From Bacteroidales bacterium (GTDB lineage Bacteria > Bacteroidota > Bacteroidia > Bacteroidales > JAFGXI01), in NCBI GenBank assembly GCA_026985625.1, contig JALSQC010000278.1, forward strand, positions 1-32,207: a stretch of DNA of 32,207 nucleotides, read 5' to 3'. The position numbers and the translations under genes were made by a program. The notes beneath the pieces were generated by a model that was not told where the DNA came from, did not search any database, and saw only the letters and a program-made list of their open reading frames with translations. This document shows, in pieces, positions 7,541-16,127 of the stretch. How positions within the stretch are numbered: the stretch's first letter is position 1; the number at the start of each line of letters is the position of its first letter.

Positions 7541-8827
7541 TTATTTAACATATTTAAAATTTCTACCTATAAATCTTGCTGAGTTTCCGAGTTCTTCTTC
7601 TATTCTTAATAGTTGGTTGTATTTTGCTATTCTGTCGGTTCGTGATAATGAGCCTGTTTTAATTAGTCCTGTATTTAATGCAACTGCTAATTCTGCTATT
7701 GTTGTATCTTCGGTTTCGCCTGAACGATGACTTATAACCGATGTAAATGAGTTTTGTGTAGCTAGGCTTATTGCGTTTATTGTTTCGGTTAATGTTCCTA
7801 TTTGGTTTAATTTTATTAATATTGAGTTTGCTGCTTTCTCGTCTATGCCTCGTTGTAGTCGTTTAACATTTGTTACAAATATATCATCTCCTACTATTTG
7901 TATTTTTTCACCTAATTTTTTTGTCATTAGTGTAAATCCTTTCCAATCGTCTTCGGCTAATCCGTCTTCGATTGATATTATTGGATAATTTTTAACCCAT
8001 TTTTCCCAATATTCTACAAGTTGTTCTGATGTTCGTTTTTCGCCATTTGATTTAAAAATGTATAATTTTTTCTTTTCGTCGTAGAACTCCGATGCTGCGG
8101 GGTCTAATGCAATGTATACATCTTTTCCCGGTTTATATCCTGCTTTTTCTATTCCTTTTATTACAAATTCTATAGCTTCTTCGTTTGAGTTAAGGTTTGG
8201 CGCAAATCCTCCTTCGTCGCCTACGTTTGTAGAAAATCCTTTTTCTTTTAATACTAATTTAAGATTATGGAATATTTCGGAGCCCATTCTAAGCGATTCG
8301 CTAAATCTATTGGCACCCAAAGGCATTATCATAAATTCTTGAATATCTATTTTATTATCGGCATGTGAACCTCCATTTAAAATATTCATCATAGGTATTG
8401 GTAGTGTATTTGCATTTACTCCTCCTATGTATTTATGTAATGGCATACCAAGTGTTTGTGCGGCTGCTTTTGCTACTGCTATTGATACTCCAAGTGTTGC
8501 GTTTGCTCCGATATTTGATTTATTTTCGGAATTATCGATAGATATTAAAGCTGCATCGATATTATTTTGGTCGAAAATATATGCTCCTTTTAACTCTTCG
8601 TTTAAAACGTTATTTACATTGTTAATTGCTTTTTGGACTCCTTTTCCCATGTAACGTTTTTTATCGCCATCGCGAAGTTCTACTGCTTCGTGTATTCCTG
8701 TAGATGCTCCTGAGGGAACTGCTGCTCTGCCTAATACTCCTGACGTTGTATATACATCGACTTCGACTGTTGGATTTCCTCTTGAATCCAAAATTTCTCT
8801 TGCATAAATGCTTGCTATTTGTGACAT
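7541..8827 (-). CDS. eno: Enolase (phosphopyruvate hydratase)
   Basis: This 428-residue glycolytic enzyme interconverts 2-phosphoglycerate and phosphoenolpyruvate in the cytoplasm. The start MSQIASIYAREILDSRGNPT is diagnostic. Visible active-site residues are Glu205 in GDEGG, Lys339 in LIKLNQIG, and the Mg ligands Asp242 (LDPAASE), Glu287 (SIEDGL) and Asp314 (VGDD). SHRSGETEDT (366-375) closes the substrate pocket. Length is normal. It follows the ribosomal run on the same strand but is separated from rplQ by a strong terminator (8866-8895), with a 38-nt leader beyond it. A weak TAATTTTA at 8859-8852 could be a -7 box but has no clear -33 partner. Confidence 0.97.
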   Translation of the reverse strand: MSQIASIYAREILDSRGNPTVEVDVYTTSGVLGRAAVPSGASTGIHEAVELRDGDKKRYMGKGVQKAINNVNNVLNEELKGAYIFDQNNIDAALISIDNSENKSNIGANATLGVSIAVAKAAAQTLGMPLHKYIGGVNANTLPIPMMNILNGGSHADNKIDIQEFMIMPLGANRFSESLRMGSEIFHNLKLVLKEKGFSTNVGDEGGFAPNLNSNEEAIEFVIKGIEKAGYKPGKDVYIALDPAASEFYDEKKKLYIFKSNGEKRTSEQLVEYWEKWVKNYPIISIEDGLAEDDWKGFTLMTKKLGEKIQIVGDDIFVTNVKRLQRGIDEKAANSILIKLNQIGTLTETINAISLATQNSFTSVISHRSGETEDTTIAELAVALNTGLIKTGSLSRTDRIAKYNQLLRIEEELGNSARFIGRNFKYVK

Positions 8828-8865
8828 AATGTTTAAGTTTTATTTTTTAGATAAAATTATAAAAA

Positions 8866-8895
8866 AAATGGATAAAGTGTACACTTTATCCATTT
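8866..8895 (-). terminator. Terminator of the ribosomal protein operon
   Basis: A perfect 30-nt palindrome: AAATGGATAAAGTGT joined to its exact complement, with no unpaired loop. On the minus strand it runs into an eight-T tract. It lies 24 nt beyond the rplQ stop and is the only terminator-like structure seen downstream of rpsL. Confidence 0.88.
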
Positions 8896-8919
8896 AATTA
8901 TTGTTAAATATTTTTATTA

Positions 8920-9594
8920 TTATTTGTCGTCTTTTTGTTCGGTTTTTGGTTTTTCTTCTTTAATTTCTTCTTTAGTTTCTGCTTTAATATCGTCTTTTTT
9001 ATCGGTTGTCGGTTCTTTTTTTTGTTTTTCTTCGACTTTTTGTTCTTCTACAAGTATTTTTTCTTCGGTTTTTGGTTCTCCCTCGGTTTTTGGTTTTTCT
9101 TCTTTAACATCGGTTTGTTCTACTTCTTCTTTCTTTGTATTTTGGGTTTTTGTAGTTGTTGTTTTTTTGCTTCCGCTACCACCTCTACGACGACTACGTT
9201 TTTTTGTTTTTGGTTTAGTTTCTGTTAATAGATTTTCGTTATAATCTACTAATTCTATAAAACACATTTCGGCGTTATCTCCTAATCGTGAACCTAATTT
9301 AATAATACGGGTATACCCTCCGGGACGTTCTCCTATTTTTACCGATATTTCGCGAAATAGTTCTGTAACAGCATATTTATCTTTTAAATAACTAAAAACT
9401 ATTCGTCGCGAGTGTGTTGTATCGTTTTTTGATTTTGTTATAAGCGGTTCAACATACTGACGTAAAGCTTTTGCTTTAGCAACAGTTGTTTTTATGCGTT
9501 TGTGCAATATTAAAGATGTTGCCATATTTGCTAACATTGCTTTACGATGTGCACTTTTTCTTCCTAAATGGTTAAATTTTTTTCTGTGTCTCAT
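8920..9594 (-). CDS. rplQ: 50S ribosomal protein L17 with long charged C-terminal tail
   Basis: Residues 1-120 are a standard L17 (MRHRKKFNHLGRKSAHRKAML; GERPGGYTRIIKLGSRLGDNAEM), which binds 23S rRNA near the exit of the large subunit. Residues 124-224 are an extra tail of about 100 residues: a basic patch KKRSRRRGG (131-139), a Thr/Lys stretch, then alternating Lys and Glu, with KEEKPKTE occurring twice (164-171 and 212-219). E. coli L17 has 127 residues, so this one is nearly doubled. Shorter tails are, as I recall, common in Bacteroidota L17. The tail is low-complexity and probably disordered. It is the last gene of the alpha segment, 35 nt after rpoA. Confidence 0.95.
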   Translation of the reverse strand: MRHRKKFNHLGRKSAHRKAMLANMATSLILHKRIKTTVAKAKALRQYVEPLITKSKNDTTHSRRIVFSYLKDKYAVTELFREISVKIGERPGGYTRIIKLGSRLGDNAEMCFIELVDYNENLLTETKPKTKKRSRRRGGSGSKKTTTTKTQNTKKEEVEQTDVKEEKPKTEGEPKTEEKILVEEQKVEEKQKKEPTTDKKDDIKAETKEEIKEEKPKTEQKDDK

Positions 9595-9629
9595 TTTTTA
9601 ATAATTTCTCTTGTTCTTATAATTTTATT

Positions 9630-10622
9630 TTATTCTCTATCTAGATTGTATTTTTTAATATCCATACCAAAAGTTAGTTGTAATTTATCTAATAGTTCGT
9701 CTAATTCGGTTAATGATTTTTTACCAAAGTTTCTAAATTTTAACAAATCGTTTTTATTAAATTGAACTAACTCTCCAAGAGTATCGACATCTGCGGCTTT
9801 TAAGCAATTTAAAGCTCTTACCGATAGTTCCATATCTATCAATTTTGTTTTTAATAATTGACGCATATGTAAAGCTTCTTCGTCGAATTCTTCATTTTCT
9901 TTATTTTCGTCGCTATCAAGAGATATTGTTTCGTCAGAAAATAGCATAAAATGGTGAATTAAAATTTTTGCTGCTTCTTTAAGTGATTCTTTTGGGTGGA
10001 TAGAACCATCTGTTTCGATTTCGAATATTAGTTTTTCGTAATCGGTTTTTTGCTCAACTCTGTAATTTTCTATGTAATATTTTACATTTTTAATAGGTGT
10101 ATGAATTGAGTCAATAGGTATTATTCCAAATTCGGCATCGGGTATTATGTTTTCTTCTGCGGGAACATATTTTCTTCCTTTGTTTATATGTAGTTCTATT
10201 GATAATTTAATTGTTGGTTCTAAATTACAAATCACCAAATCAGGGTTTAATACTTCAAAGTTATTTAAGAAACTTGTAATATCGCCGGCTTTAAATTGTT
10301 CTTTACCCGATATAACAACGTTTACAACTTCTTTATCTACGTCTTCGATATGACGTTTAAAACGCACTTGTTTTAAGTTAAGTATAATCTCGGTTACATC
10401 TTCGATTACACCTTTAATTGTAGAAAATTCATGTTCTACACCTTCTATTTTTATTGCAGTAATTGCAAAGCCTTCCAGCGATGATAATAAAATTCTTCGC
10501 AAGGCGTTTCCAATAGTTATTCCATAACCGGGTTCTAAAGGACGAAATTCGAATTTACCAAATCGTTCTGTAGAATCGATCATTATAACTTTATCGGGTT
10601 TTTGAAAATCTATAATTGCCAT
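9630..10622 (-). CDS. rpoA: RNA polymerase alpha subunit
   Basis: The 330-residue subunit starts assembly of core RNA polymerase. The N-terminal dimerisation domain contains PLEPGYGITIGNALRRILLS (27-46) and the EGVEHEF block. The C-terminal domain, which contacts promoter DNA and activators, is seen as MELSVRALNCLKAADVDTLG and FRNFGKKSLTELDE. An acidic linker (DSDENKENEEFDEEA) joins them. Length is normal. It follows rpsD by 15 nt in the usual alpha-operon order. Confidence 0.97.
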   Translation of the reverse strand: MAIIDFQKPDKVIMIDSTERFGKFEFRPLEPGYGITIGNALRRILLSSLEGFAITAIKIEGVEHEFSTIKGVIEDVTEIILNLKQVRFKRHIEDVDKEVVNVVISGKEQFKAGDITSFLNNFEVLNPDLVICNLEPTIKLSIELHINKGRKYVPAEENIIPDAEFGIIPIDSIHTPIKNVKYYIENYRVEQKTDYEKLIFEIETDGSIHPKESLKEAAKILIHHFMLFSDETISLDSDENKENEEFDEEALHMRQLLKTKLIDMELSVRALNCLKAADVDTLGELVQFNKNDLLKFRNFGKKSLTELDELLDKLQLTFGMDIKKYNLDRE

Positions 10623-10637
10623 AGAATATATAATATA

Positions 10638-11246
10638 TTATTTAGAATATAATTCAACTATTAATTGTTCTTTGATATTTTCGGGAATATCTTCTCTATC
10701 GGGAATATTAATTACTTTTCCTGATAATGATACTGCATCAAATTCTAACCAAGGATATTTTGAATGATTAAATCCTGACAATGAATTTGATATTATTTCT
10801 AATGATTTTGATTTTTCTCTAACACTAACAATATCGCCTTCGCGTAATGTAATTGATGGAATATTAGATACTCTTCCGTTAAGTGCAATATGTTTATGAG
10901 AGACTAATTGTCGTGCTGCATCTCGGGTTGGAGCTAATCCTAATCTATATACAACATTGTCTAGTCTCATTTCTAATAGTTGCAATAGTACTTCTCCTGT
11001 AATACCTTTACTACGGTTTGCTTTTTTAAACAAATTTGAGAATTGTTTTTCTAATAGTCCGTAAGTATATTTAGCTTTTTGTTTTTCTAAAAGCTGAATT
11101 CCATACTCTGAAGATTTTGATCTTCGTTTGTTAACCCCGTGTTGTCCCGGTTTATAATTTTTTCGTTCTAGAACTTTGTCGGGTCCGTAAATTGGGCTAC
11201 CAAATTTTCTAGCTATCTTGGATTTTGGTCCTCTATATCTTGCCAT
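10638..11246 (-). CDS. rpsD: 30S ribosomal protein S4
   Basis: This 202-residue primary 16S rRNA binder nucleates assembly of the small-subunit body and is an alpha-operon repressor in E. coli. MARYRGPKSKIARKFG and the S4 RNA-binding block LEMRLDNVVYRLGLAPTRDAARQLVSH identify it. The N-terminal region has no Cys cluster, so it is the zinc-free form. A 35-nt gap separates it from rpsK, one of the two longest in the operon; I see no obvious regulatory structure in it. Confidence 0.97.
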   Translation of the reverse strand: MARYRGPKSKIARKFGSPIYGPDKVLERKNYKPGQHGVNKRRSKSSEYGIQLLEKQKAKYTYGLLEKQFSNLFKKANRSKGITGEVLLQLLEMRLDNVVYRLGLAPTRDAARQLVSHKHIALNGRVSNIPSITLREGDIVSVREKSKSLEIISNSLSGFNHSKYPWLEFDAVSLSGKVINIPDREDIPENIKEQLIVELYSK

Positions 11247-11281
11247 TTATTATTATGTTTATATTTTTTATATAAATAAAA

Positions 11282-11671
11282 TTAAACTCTTCGTTGTTTT
11301 GGTGGACGACATCCATTATGTGGTAATGGTGTTACGTCAACAATTTCTGAAACTGATATTCCAACTCCGGCTATTGATCTTATAGCCGATTCTCTACCAG
11401 CACCAGGTCCTTTTACAAAAACTTTTACTCTGCGTAATCCCAAGTCATAAGCAACCTTTGCACATTCTTCGGCTGCAACTTGTGCTGCATAAGGTGTATT
11501 TTTTTTAGATCCTCTAAATCCTTTTTTTCCTGCAGACGACCAAGATATTACTTGTCCATTGTCGTTTGTAATTGATATTATTATGTTATTAAATGATGAG
11601 TGTATATGTGCTTGACCTGAAGCTTCGACTTTAACAACTCTTTTTTTTGCTGCTTTTGTTTTTTTTGCCAT
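11282..11671 (-). CDS. rpsK: 30S ribosomal protein S11
   Basis: The 129-residue platform protein S11 is recognised by AHIHSSFNNIIISITNDNGQ, SSAGKKGFRGSKKNTPYAAQ and the end DVTPLPHNGCRPPKQRRV. It contacts 16S rRNA near the E site. It lies 10 nt after rpsM. The N-terminus has a short lysine-rich extension (AKKTKAAKKRVVK) that is common in this phylum. Confidence 0.97.
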   Translation of the reverse strand: MAKKTKAAKKRVVKVEASGQAHIHSSFNNIIISITNDNGQVISWSSAGKKGFRGSKKNTPYAAQVAAEECAKVAYDLGLRRVKVFVKGPGAGRESAIRSIAGVGISVSEIVDVTPLPHNGCRPPKQRRV

Positions 11672-11681
11672 AGTTAACTAA

Positions 11682-12059
11682 TTATTTTGTTGCTTTCTTT
11701 TTATTAGCAATGGTTTTCTTTTTACCTCGACGAGTACGGGCGTTATTTTTAGTATGTTGACCTCTAACGGGTAAACCTATTCTGTGTCTGATTCCTCTAT
11801 AAGAACCAATATCCATAAGTCTTTTTATATTAAGTTGTACTTCGGAACGCAACTCTCCTTCGATTTTATAGTTATCTACTATGTGTGTTCTGATTTGGGA
11901 TAGTTGTTCGTCTGTCCAATCTTTAACTTTTATGTTATTATCTATTTTTAAAGTACTTAGGATTTTTTTTGCAGTACTTCGTCCTATACCATAAATATAA
12001 GTTAAACTTACTTCACCTCTTTTGTTATCAGGTATGTCAATTCCAGCTATTCTTGCCAT
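11682..12059 (-). CDS. rpsM: 30S ribosomal protein S13
   Basis: The 125-residue head protein S13 bridges to the large subunit and touches P-site tRNA. MARIAGIDIPDNKRGEVSLTYIYGIG and the basic C-terminus PVRGQHTKNNARTRRGKKK are diagnostic. It opens the alpha segment, 20 nt after rpmJ. Confidence 0.97.
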   Translation of the reverse strand: MARIAGIDIPDNKRGEVSLTYIYGIGRSTAKKILSTLKIDNNIKVKDWTDEQLSQIRTHIVDNYKIEGELRSEVQLNIKRLMDIGSYRGIRHRIGLPVRGQHTKNNARTRRGKKKTIANKKKATK

Positions 12060-12079
12060 AAAATTATTTAATTAAATTA

Positions 12080-12196
12080 TTAACCTTGTCTTTGTTTAAA
12101 TTTAGGATTTTTTTTGTTTATTACATAAACACGTCCTTTTCTTTTAACGATTTTGCAATCGTCTGATCTTTTTTTTACAGATGCTCTTACTTTCAT
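12080..12196 (-). CDS. rpmJ: 50S ribosomal protein L36, zinc-free form
   Basis: A 38-residue reading frame from ATG at 12196 to TAA at 12080 encodes MKVRASVKKRSDDCKIVK and ends PKFKQRQG, which is L36. The zinc-binding type has Cys11, Cys14, Cys27 and His33; here these are Ser11, Cys14, Asn27 and Phe33, so zinc binding is lost (the C-minus type). It sits 3 nt after infA and 20 nt before rpsM, its usual place at the spc/alpha junction. Confidence 0.95.
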   Translation of the reverse strand: MKVRASVKKRSDDCKIVKRKGRVYVINKKNPKFKQRQG

Positions 12197-12199
12197 AAT

Positions 12200-12418
12200 T
12201 TATTTATATCTAAAAGTTATTCTTCCTTTTGTTAAATCGTATGGCGACATTTCGATTTTAACTTTATCGCCGGGTAAAATTTTTATATAATGCATGCGCA
12301 TTTTTCCTGAGATATGTGCTGTTATTATATGCCCATTCTCTAATTCTACTTTAAATTTAGCATTTGACAATGCTTCAATTATTTGTCCGTCTTGTTCTAT
12401 CGAAGGCTGTTTTGCCAT
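12200..12418 (-). CDS. infA: Translation initiation factor IF-1
   Basis: This 72-residue OB-fold protein occupies the A site of the 30S subunit during initiation. MAKQPSIEQDGQIIEALSNA, GKMRMHYIKILPGDKV and SPYDLTKGRITFRYK match IF-1 over its full length. It lies 10 nt after map and 3 nt before rpmJ. Confidence 0.97.
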   Translation of the reverse strand: MAKQPSIEQDGQIIEALSNAKFKVELENGHIITAHISGKMRMHYIKILPGDKVKIEMSPYDLTKGRITFRYK

Positions 12419-12428
12419 ATATTTATTT

Positions 12429-13208
12429 TTAATTTATTTTTTTTACTTCTTCGTCAATAATATCAAAATTTGATAATATTTCTGTTTTATCTTTTTTTAT
12501 TGCTATTGTATGTTCAAAATGGGCTGACGGTAATTTATCTAATGTATAAATTGTCCAACCATCGCTACTTTGTCTTACTTCTTTTCTGCCCATATTAATC
12601 ATAGGCTCAATAGCTATTGTTAAATTTTTTTTTATTTTAATTCCTTTTCCTTGTCTGCCAAAGTTAGGAACTTCAGGTGCTTCATGTAATTTTTTTCCTA
12701 TTCCGTGTCCTACTAATTCTCTTACAACTCCGTATCCGTTTTCTTCGGCGTGTTTTTGAATTGCATAGCTTATATCTCCTATTCTGTTTCCTACTTTTGC
12801 TTGTTCTATTCCTTTGTATAATGCTTCTCGTGTTACTTTTAAAAGTTTCTTTTTTTCGTCGGATATTTCGCCTATAGCAAAAGTATAACATGAATCGCCA
12901 TTATATCCGTTCATTATTACTCCACAATCGACTGATACTATATCTCCTTCGCGTAATTCGTATTTTGACGGAATACCATGAACTACTTGATTATTTACTG
13001 ATATACAAAGTGTATTTGGAAATCCGTTATAATTTAAAAATCCCGGTATTCCTCCGTTATCTCTTATAAATTCTTCGGCAACCTTATCGATATCAATTGT
13101 TTTTGTTCCGGGTTTCATCATATGTGCTATTGCCGCATGTGTTTTTGATACCATAAGATTACTAATTTTCATTAGTTCTATTTCGCTATCAGTCTTATAA
13201 TATATCAT
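12429..13208 (-). CDS. map: Methionine aminopeptidase, type I
   Basis: The 259-residue metallo-enzyme removes the initiator Met from nascent proteins. The five metal ligands are visible: Asp94 (VDCGV), Asp105 (GDSCYT), His168 (VGHGIG), Glu201 (IEPMI) and Glu232 (FEHT). There is no N-terminal zinc-finger extension, so it is the plain bacterial type Ia. I start at the ATG at 13208; the codon just upstream is TTG and less likely. It directly follows secY with 12 nt between, and no adk lies between them as it does in many Bacillota. Confidence 0.96.
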   Translation of the reverse strand: MIYYKTDSEIELMKISNLMVSKTHAAIAHMMKPGTKTIDIDKVAEEFIRDNGGIPGFLNYNGFPNTLCISVNNQVVHGIPSKYELREGDIVSVDCGVIMNGYNGDSCYTFAIGEISDEKKKLLKVTREALYKGIEQAKVGNRIGDISYAIQKHAEENGYGVVRELVGHGIGKKLHEAPEVPNFGRQGKGIKIKKNLTIAIEPMINMGRKEVRQSSDGWTIYTLDKLPSAHFEHTIAIKKDKTEILSNFDIIDEEVKKIN

Positions 13209-13220
13209 CAAAGAACGTTA

Positions 13221-14564
13221 TTAAAATGCTGCTCCTACAGCATTTCCTGATTTTCCTTTTATTCTACCTGATTTTACTAACCCATCGTAATGTCTCATTA
13301 ATAAATGGCTTTCGATTTGTTGTAATGTGTCTAATACTACTCCTACAAGAATTAATAATGATGTTCCTCCGTAAAATCTTGAGAATTGATTATTTACTCC
13401 TGCCATTACGGCAAAAGCCGGTAATATAGCAATAATTGCTAGTAATATTGATCCCGGTAATGTTATTTTTGACATTACACTATCTAAAAATTCAACTGTT
13501 TTTTTACCTGGTTTTACGCCTGGTATAAATCCTCCGTTACGCTTCATATCTTCAGCCATTTGTGTTGGATTTATTGTTATTGCAGTGTAAAAGTATGTAA
13601 AAATAATTATCATTATAGCAAATGTAAAGTTATACCAAAATCCTGTATAATCGGCAAAAGCTGCTGCAAATCCCGATGCTGAATCGGAGCTTGAGAATCC
13701 TGCTATCATCATTGGGACAAACATAAGTGCTTGTGCAAAAATTATTGGCATTACTCCTGATGCATTTACTTTTAATGGTATATATTGACGAACTCCGCCG
13801 TATTGTTTGTTTCCTACGATACGTTTGGCATATTGAACAGGTATTCGTCTGGTTCCTTGAACAAGTAATATTGCAAACATTACTACTACAAGTAGAATTA
13901 CTATTTCTAAGAGGAATGCTATTAATCCTCCTGCTCCGTCCATTCTACTACCAAATTCTGCTACTAAAGCAAATGGTAATCTGGCAATTATACCTATCAT
14001 TATTATTAATGATATTCCGTTTCCTATTCCTTTATCTGTAATTCTTTCGCCCAACCACATTATAAACATTGTTCCTGCTACAAGTATTATAAGAGATGAT
14101 ATCCAAAATAGTGATTGGTCTCCGACAAAAGCTGTATCGGGTAATTGGTATCTTAAGTTTGTAATGTAACTTGGTGCTTGTACTCCTGTAATTAATACTG
14201 TAAGGTATCGTGTAATTTGTGTAATTTTTTTTCTTCCGCTTTCGCCTTCGTGTTGTAATTTTTGAAAATATGGAATTGCTATGCCTAAAAGTTGAACTAC
14301 AATAGATGCCGATATGTAAGGCATTATACCCAAAGCAAAAATTGATGCATTAGAGAATGCACCACCTGAAAACATATCTAATAAACCGAGAACTCCATCT
14401 GATGTTTGTTTATGTAGGTTTCCTAATTGTGAAGGGTCTACACCCGGTAATACAACAAAAGAACCCAATCTATATATTAGTAGTAGTCCTAATGTTGTGA
14501 GTATTCGAGCACGTAAGTCCTCGATTTTATATATATTTTTAAATGTTTGGATAATTTTTTTCAT
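13221..14564 (-). CDS. secY: Preprotein translocase subunit SecY
   Basis: This 447-residue membrane protein with about ten helices forms the protein-export channel. Landmarks are RLGSFVVLPGVDPSQL in the first helix region, GIMPYISASIVVQLL in helix 2 near the plug, GERITDKGIGNGISLIIM in helix 4, and RRIPVQYAKRIVGNKQYGG in the cytosolic loop bound by SecA and the ribosome. It lies 10 nt after rplO, the standard position at the end of the spc ribosomal genes. Confidence 0.97.
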   Translation of the reverse strand: MKKIIQTFKNIYKIEDLRARILTTLGLLLIYRLGSFVVLPGVDPSQLGNLHKQTSDGVLGLLDMFSGGAFSNASIFALGIMPYISASIVVQLLGIAIPYFQKLQHEGESGRKKITQITRYLTVLITGVQAPSYITNLRYQLPDTAFVGDQSLFWISSLIILVAGTMFIMWLGERITDKGIGNGISLIIMIGIIARLPFALVAEFGSRMDGAGGLIAFLLEIVILLVVVMFAILLVQGTRRIPVQYAKRIVGNKQYGGVRQYIPLKVNASGVMPIIFAQALMFVPMMIAGFSSSDSASGFAAAFADYTGFWYNFTFAIMIIIFTYFYTAITINPTQMAEDMKRNGGFIPGVKPGKKTVEFLDSVMSKITLPGSILLAIIAILPAFAVMAGVNNQFSRFYGGTSLLILVGVVLDTLQQIESHLLMRHYDGLVKSGRIKGKSGNAVGAAF

Positions 14565-14574
14565 TAATCTAAAA

Positions 14575-15021
14575 TTAAATTAGTGTAGCTGTTCCTTTTA
14601 AGTCTTCGATTGCTTTTTTTGCCGATGCAGAGAATGCATTTGCAGTAACATCAATTTTAGATGTTAGTTTACCGTTTCCTAAGATTTTTACTAACTCATT
14701 TTTGGAAATTAATCCGTTTTCTACAAATGTTTCGAATGTAAATGTTTTAATATTTTTTTTATCAACTAATTGTTGTAGTGTTGATATATTAATACCTTTA
14801 TATTCTACACGGTTTGGATTTTTAAATCCGTATTTAGGAACTCTTCGTTGTAGTGGCATTTGTCCACCCTCGAAACCTATTTTTTTTGAATATCCGGAAC
14901 GAGATTTAGCTCCTTTATGTCCTCTTGTTGATGTTCCTCCGTGACCTGATCCTTGACCTCTACCTATTCTTTTTCGTTTGTGTGTTGATCCTTCTGCAGG
15001 TTTTAAATTACTTAAATCCAT
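14575..15021 (-). CDS. rplO: 50S ribosomal protein L15
   Basis: A 148-residue late-assembly protein of the large subunit. The Gly/Arg-rich N-terminus KRKRIGRGQGSGHGGTSTRG and GFEGGQMPLQRRVPKYGF are diagnostic. It follows rpmD by 29 nt. Confidence 0.97.
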   Translation of the reverse strand: MDLSNLKPAEGSTHKRKRIGRGQGSGHGGTSTRGHKGAKSRSGYSKKIGFEGGQMPLQRRVPKYGFKNPNRVEYKGINISTLQQLVDKKNIKTFTFETFVENGLISKNELVKILGNGKLTSKIDVTANAFSASAKKAIEDLKGTATLI

Positions 15022-15050
15022 ATCTTTAAATAAATATAATGTAAATTATT

Positions 15051-15227
15051 TTACTTTTCTACTTTTAATAAATGTTCTAATTTTTTTACCATTCCTAATA
15101 TTTGAGGTGTGGCTTCTAACTCAACTGTTTGATGCATTTTTTTAATACCTAATGCTTGCATTGTTAATTTTTGTCGTTTTGTACTTCCTATAGTACTTTT
15201 AATCTGTGTTATTTTAATTTTTGCCAT
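15051..15227 (-). CDS. rpmD: 50S ribosomal protein L30
   Basis: A 58-residue protein, MAKIKITQIKSTIGSTKRQK followed by the conserved ALGIKKMHQTVE. I chose the ATG at 15227, 10 nt after the rpsE stop, because the product then begins exactly like other L30 proteins. An in-frame ATG at 15245 would add six residues and overlap rpsE. Confidence 0.95.
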   Translation of the reverse strand: MAKIKITQIKSTIGSTKRQKLTMQALGIKKMHQTVELEATPQILGMVKKLEHLLKVEK

Positions 15228-15237
15228 TTTATTAATA

Positions 15238-15750
15238 TTAGCCATTAAAAACTTTATTTAATTCTACGCCTCTATGCTCTGCAACTGTATATGCATCGCG
15301 AAGGTTTATTAAAGCTTCGATTGTTGCTTTAACTAAGTTATGATGGTTTGACGAGCCTTTTGATTTTGCAAGAACATCTTTTACTCCCACGCTTTCAAGA
15401 ACTGCACGCATTGCACCTCCGGCTTTAACTCCTGTTCCACTTGATGCCGGTTTAATAAGTACTTTTGCTCCGCCATATTTAGCAACTTGTTCGTGTGGTA
15501 TTGTTCCGTTTAGTATTGGAACTTTTATAAGATTTTTTTTGGCATCTTCTATTCCTTTAGCTATTGCCGATGTAACTTCTGATGCTTTTCCTAATCCGTA
15601 TCCTACAATTCCGTCTTCGTTTCCTACAACTACAACTGCTGAGAAACTGAATTTTCTACCACCTTTTGTTACTTTTATAACTCTTTTTATACCTACTAAA
15701 CGATCTTTTAGTTCTAAGTCGCTTGTTTTTATTCTATTAACTACTGACAT
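15238..15750 (-). CDS. rpsE: 30S ribosomal protein S5
   Basis: The 170-residue S5 sits at the mRNA entry channel and affects decoding accuracy. RVIKVTKGGRKFSFSAVVVV and GIVGYGLGKASEV cover the N-terminal dsRBD-like domain; IKPASSGTGVKAGGAMRAVLE lies in the C-terminal domain. It is 6 nt from rplR. Confidence 0.97.
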   Translation of the reverse strand: MSVVNRIKTSDLELKDRLVGIKRVIKVTKGGRKFSFSAVVVVGNEDGIVGYGLGKASEVTSAIAKGIEDAKKNLIKVPILNGTIPHEQVAKYGGAKVLIKPASSGTGVKAGGAMRAVLESVGVKDVLAKSKGSSNHHNLVKATIEALINLRDAYTVAEHRGVELNKVFNG

Positions 15751-15756
15751 AATTTA

Positions 15757-16107
15757 TTAAAATTTTAGTCCATTTTCTCTAGCTGCATCAGCTAATGATT
15801 TAACTCTTCCGTGATATAGGTATCCGTTACGATCGAATACTATTTTTGTTATTCCTTTTTCTATAGCTTTTTTTGCTATTGATTCTCCTACTAATTTTGC
15901 TTGTTCTGTTTTAGTAATTCCTTTTTTTGCTATTATATCTTTTTCTAATGACGATGCCGAAACTATTGTATTTCCTGCATTATCGTCAATTATTTGAGCA
16001 TAAATTTGTTTATTACTTCTAAAAACACTTAATCGAGGTTGGGTTTCGGTTCCACTAATTTTTCCTCTGATTCTTCTTCTTATTTTTAATCTTTTTTCTC
16101 TAATCAT
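15757..16107 (-). CDS. rplR: 50S ribosomal protein L18
   Basis: A 116-residue 5S rRNA-binding protein. RLSVFRSNKQIYAQIIDD, FDRNGYLYHGRVKSLADAAR and ENGLKF at the end identify it. It lies 20 nt after rplF. Confidence 0.97.
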   Translation of the reverse strand: MIREKRLKIRRRIRGKISGTETQPRLSVFRSNKQIYAQIIDDNAGNTIVSASSLEKDIIAKKGITKTEQAKLVGESIAKKAIEKGITKIVFDRNGYLYHGRVKSLADAARENGLKF

Positions 16108-16127
16108 AACTTATAATAATATATATA

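Noticed and set aside
8924..9244. Two overlapping plus-strand open frames of about 100 codons
   Set aside because: They are the complement of the Lys/Glu/Thr repeats in the L17 tail; low-complexity coding sequence leaves the opposite strand free of stops. The translations are Ser/Phe/Val runs with no domain.
12682..12891. Arg/Lys-rich open frame within map
   Set aside because: It is a shifted frame inside the methionine aminopeptidase gene, which has all five metal ligands; the alternative translation has no domain.
15228..15245. Upstream ATG for rpmD adding six residues
   Set aside because: It overlaps the rpsE stop; L30 proteins start at MAKIKIT, which corresponds to 15227.
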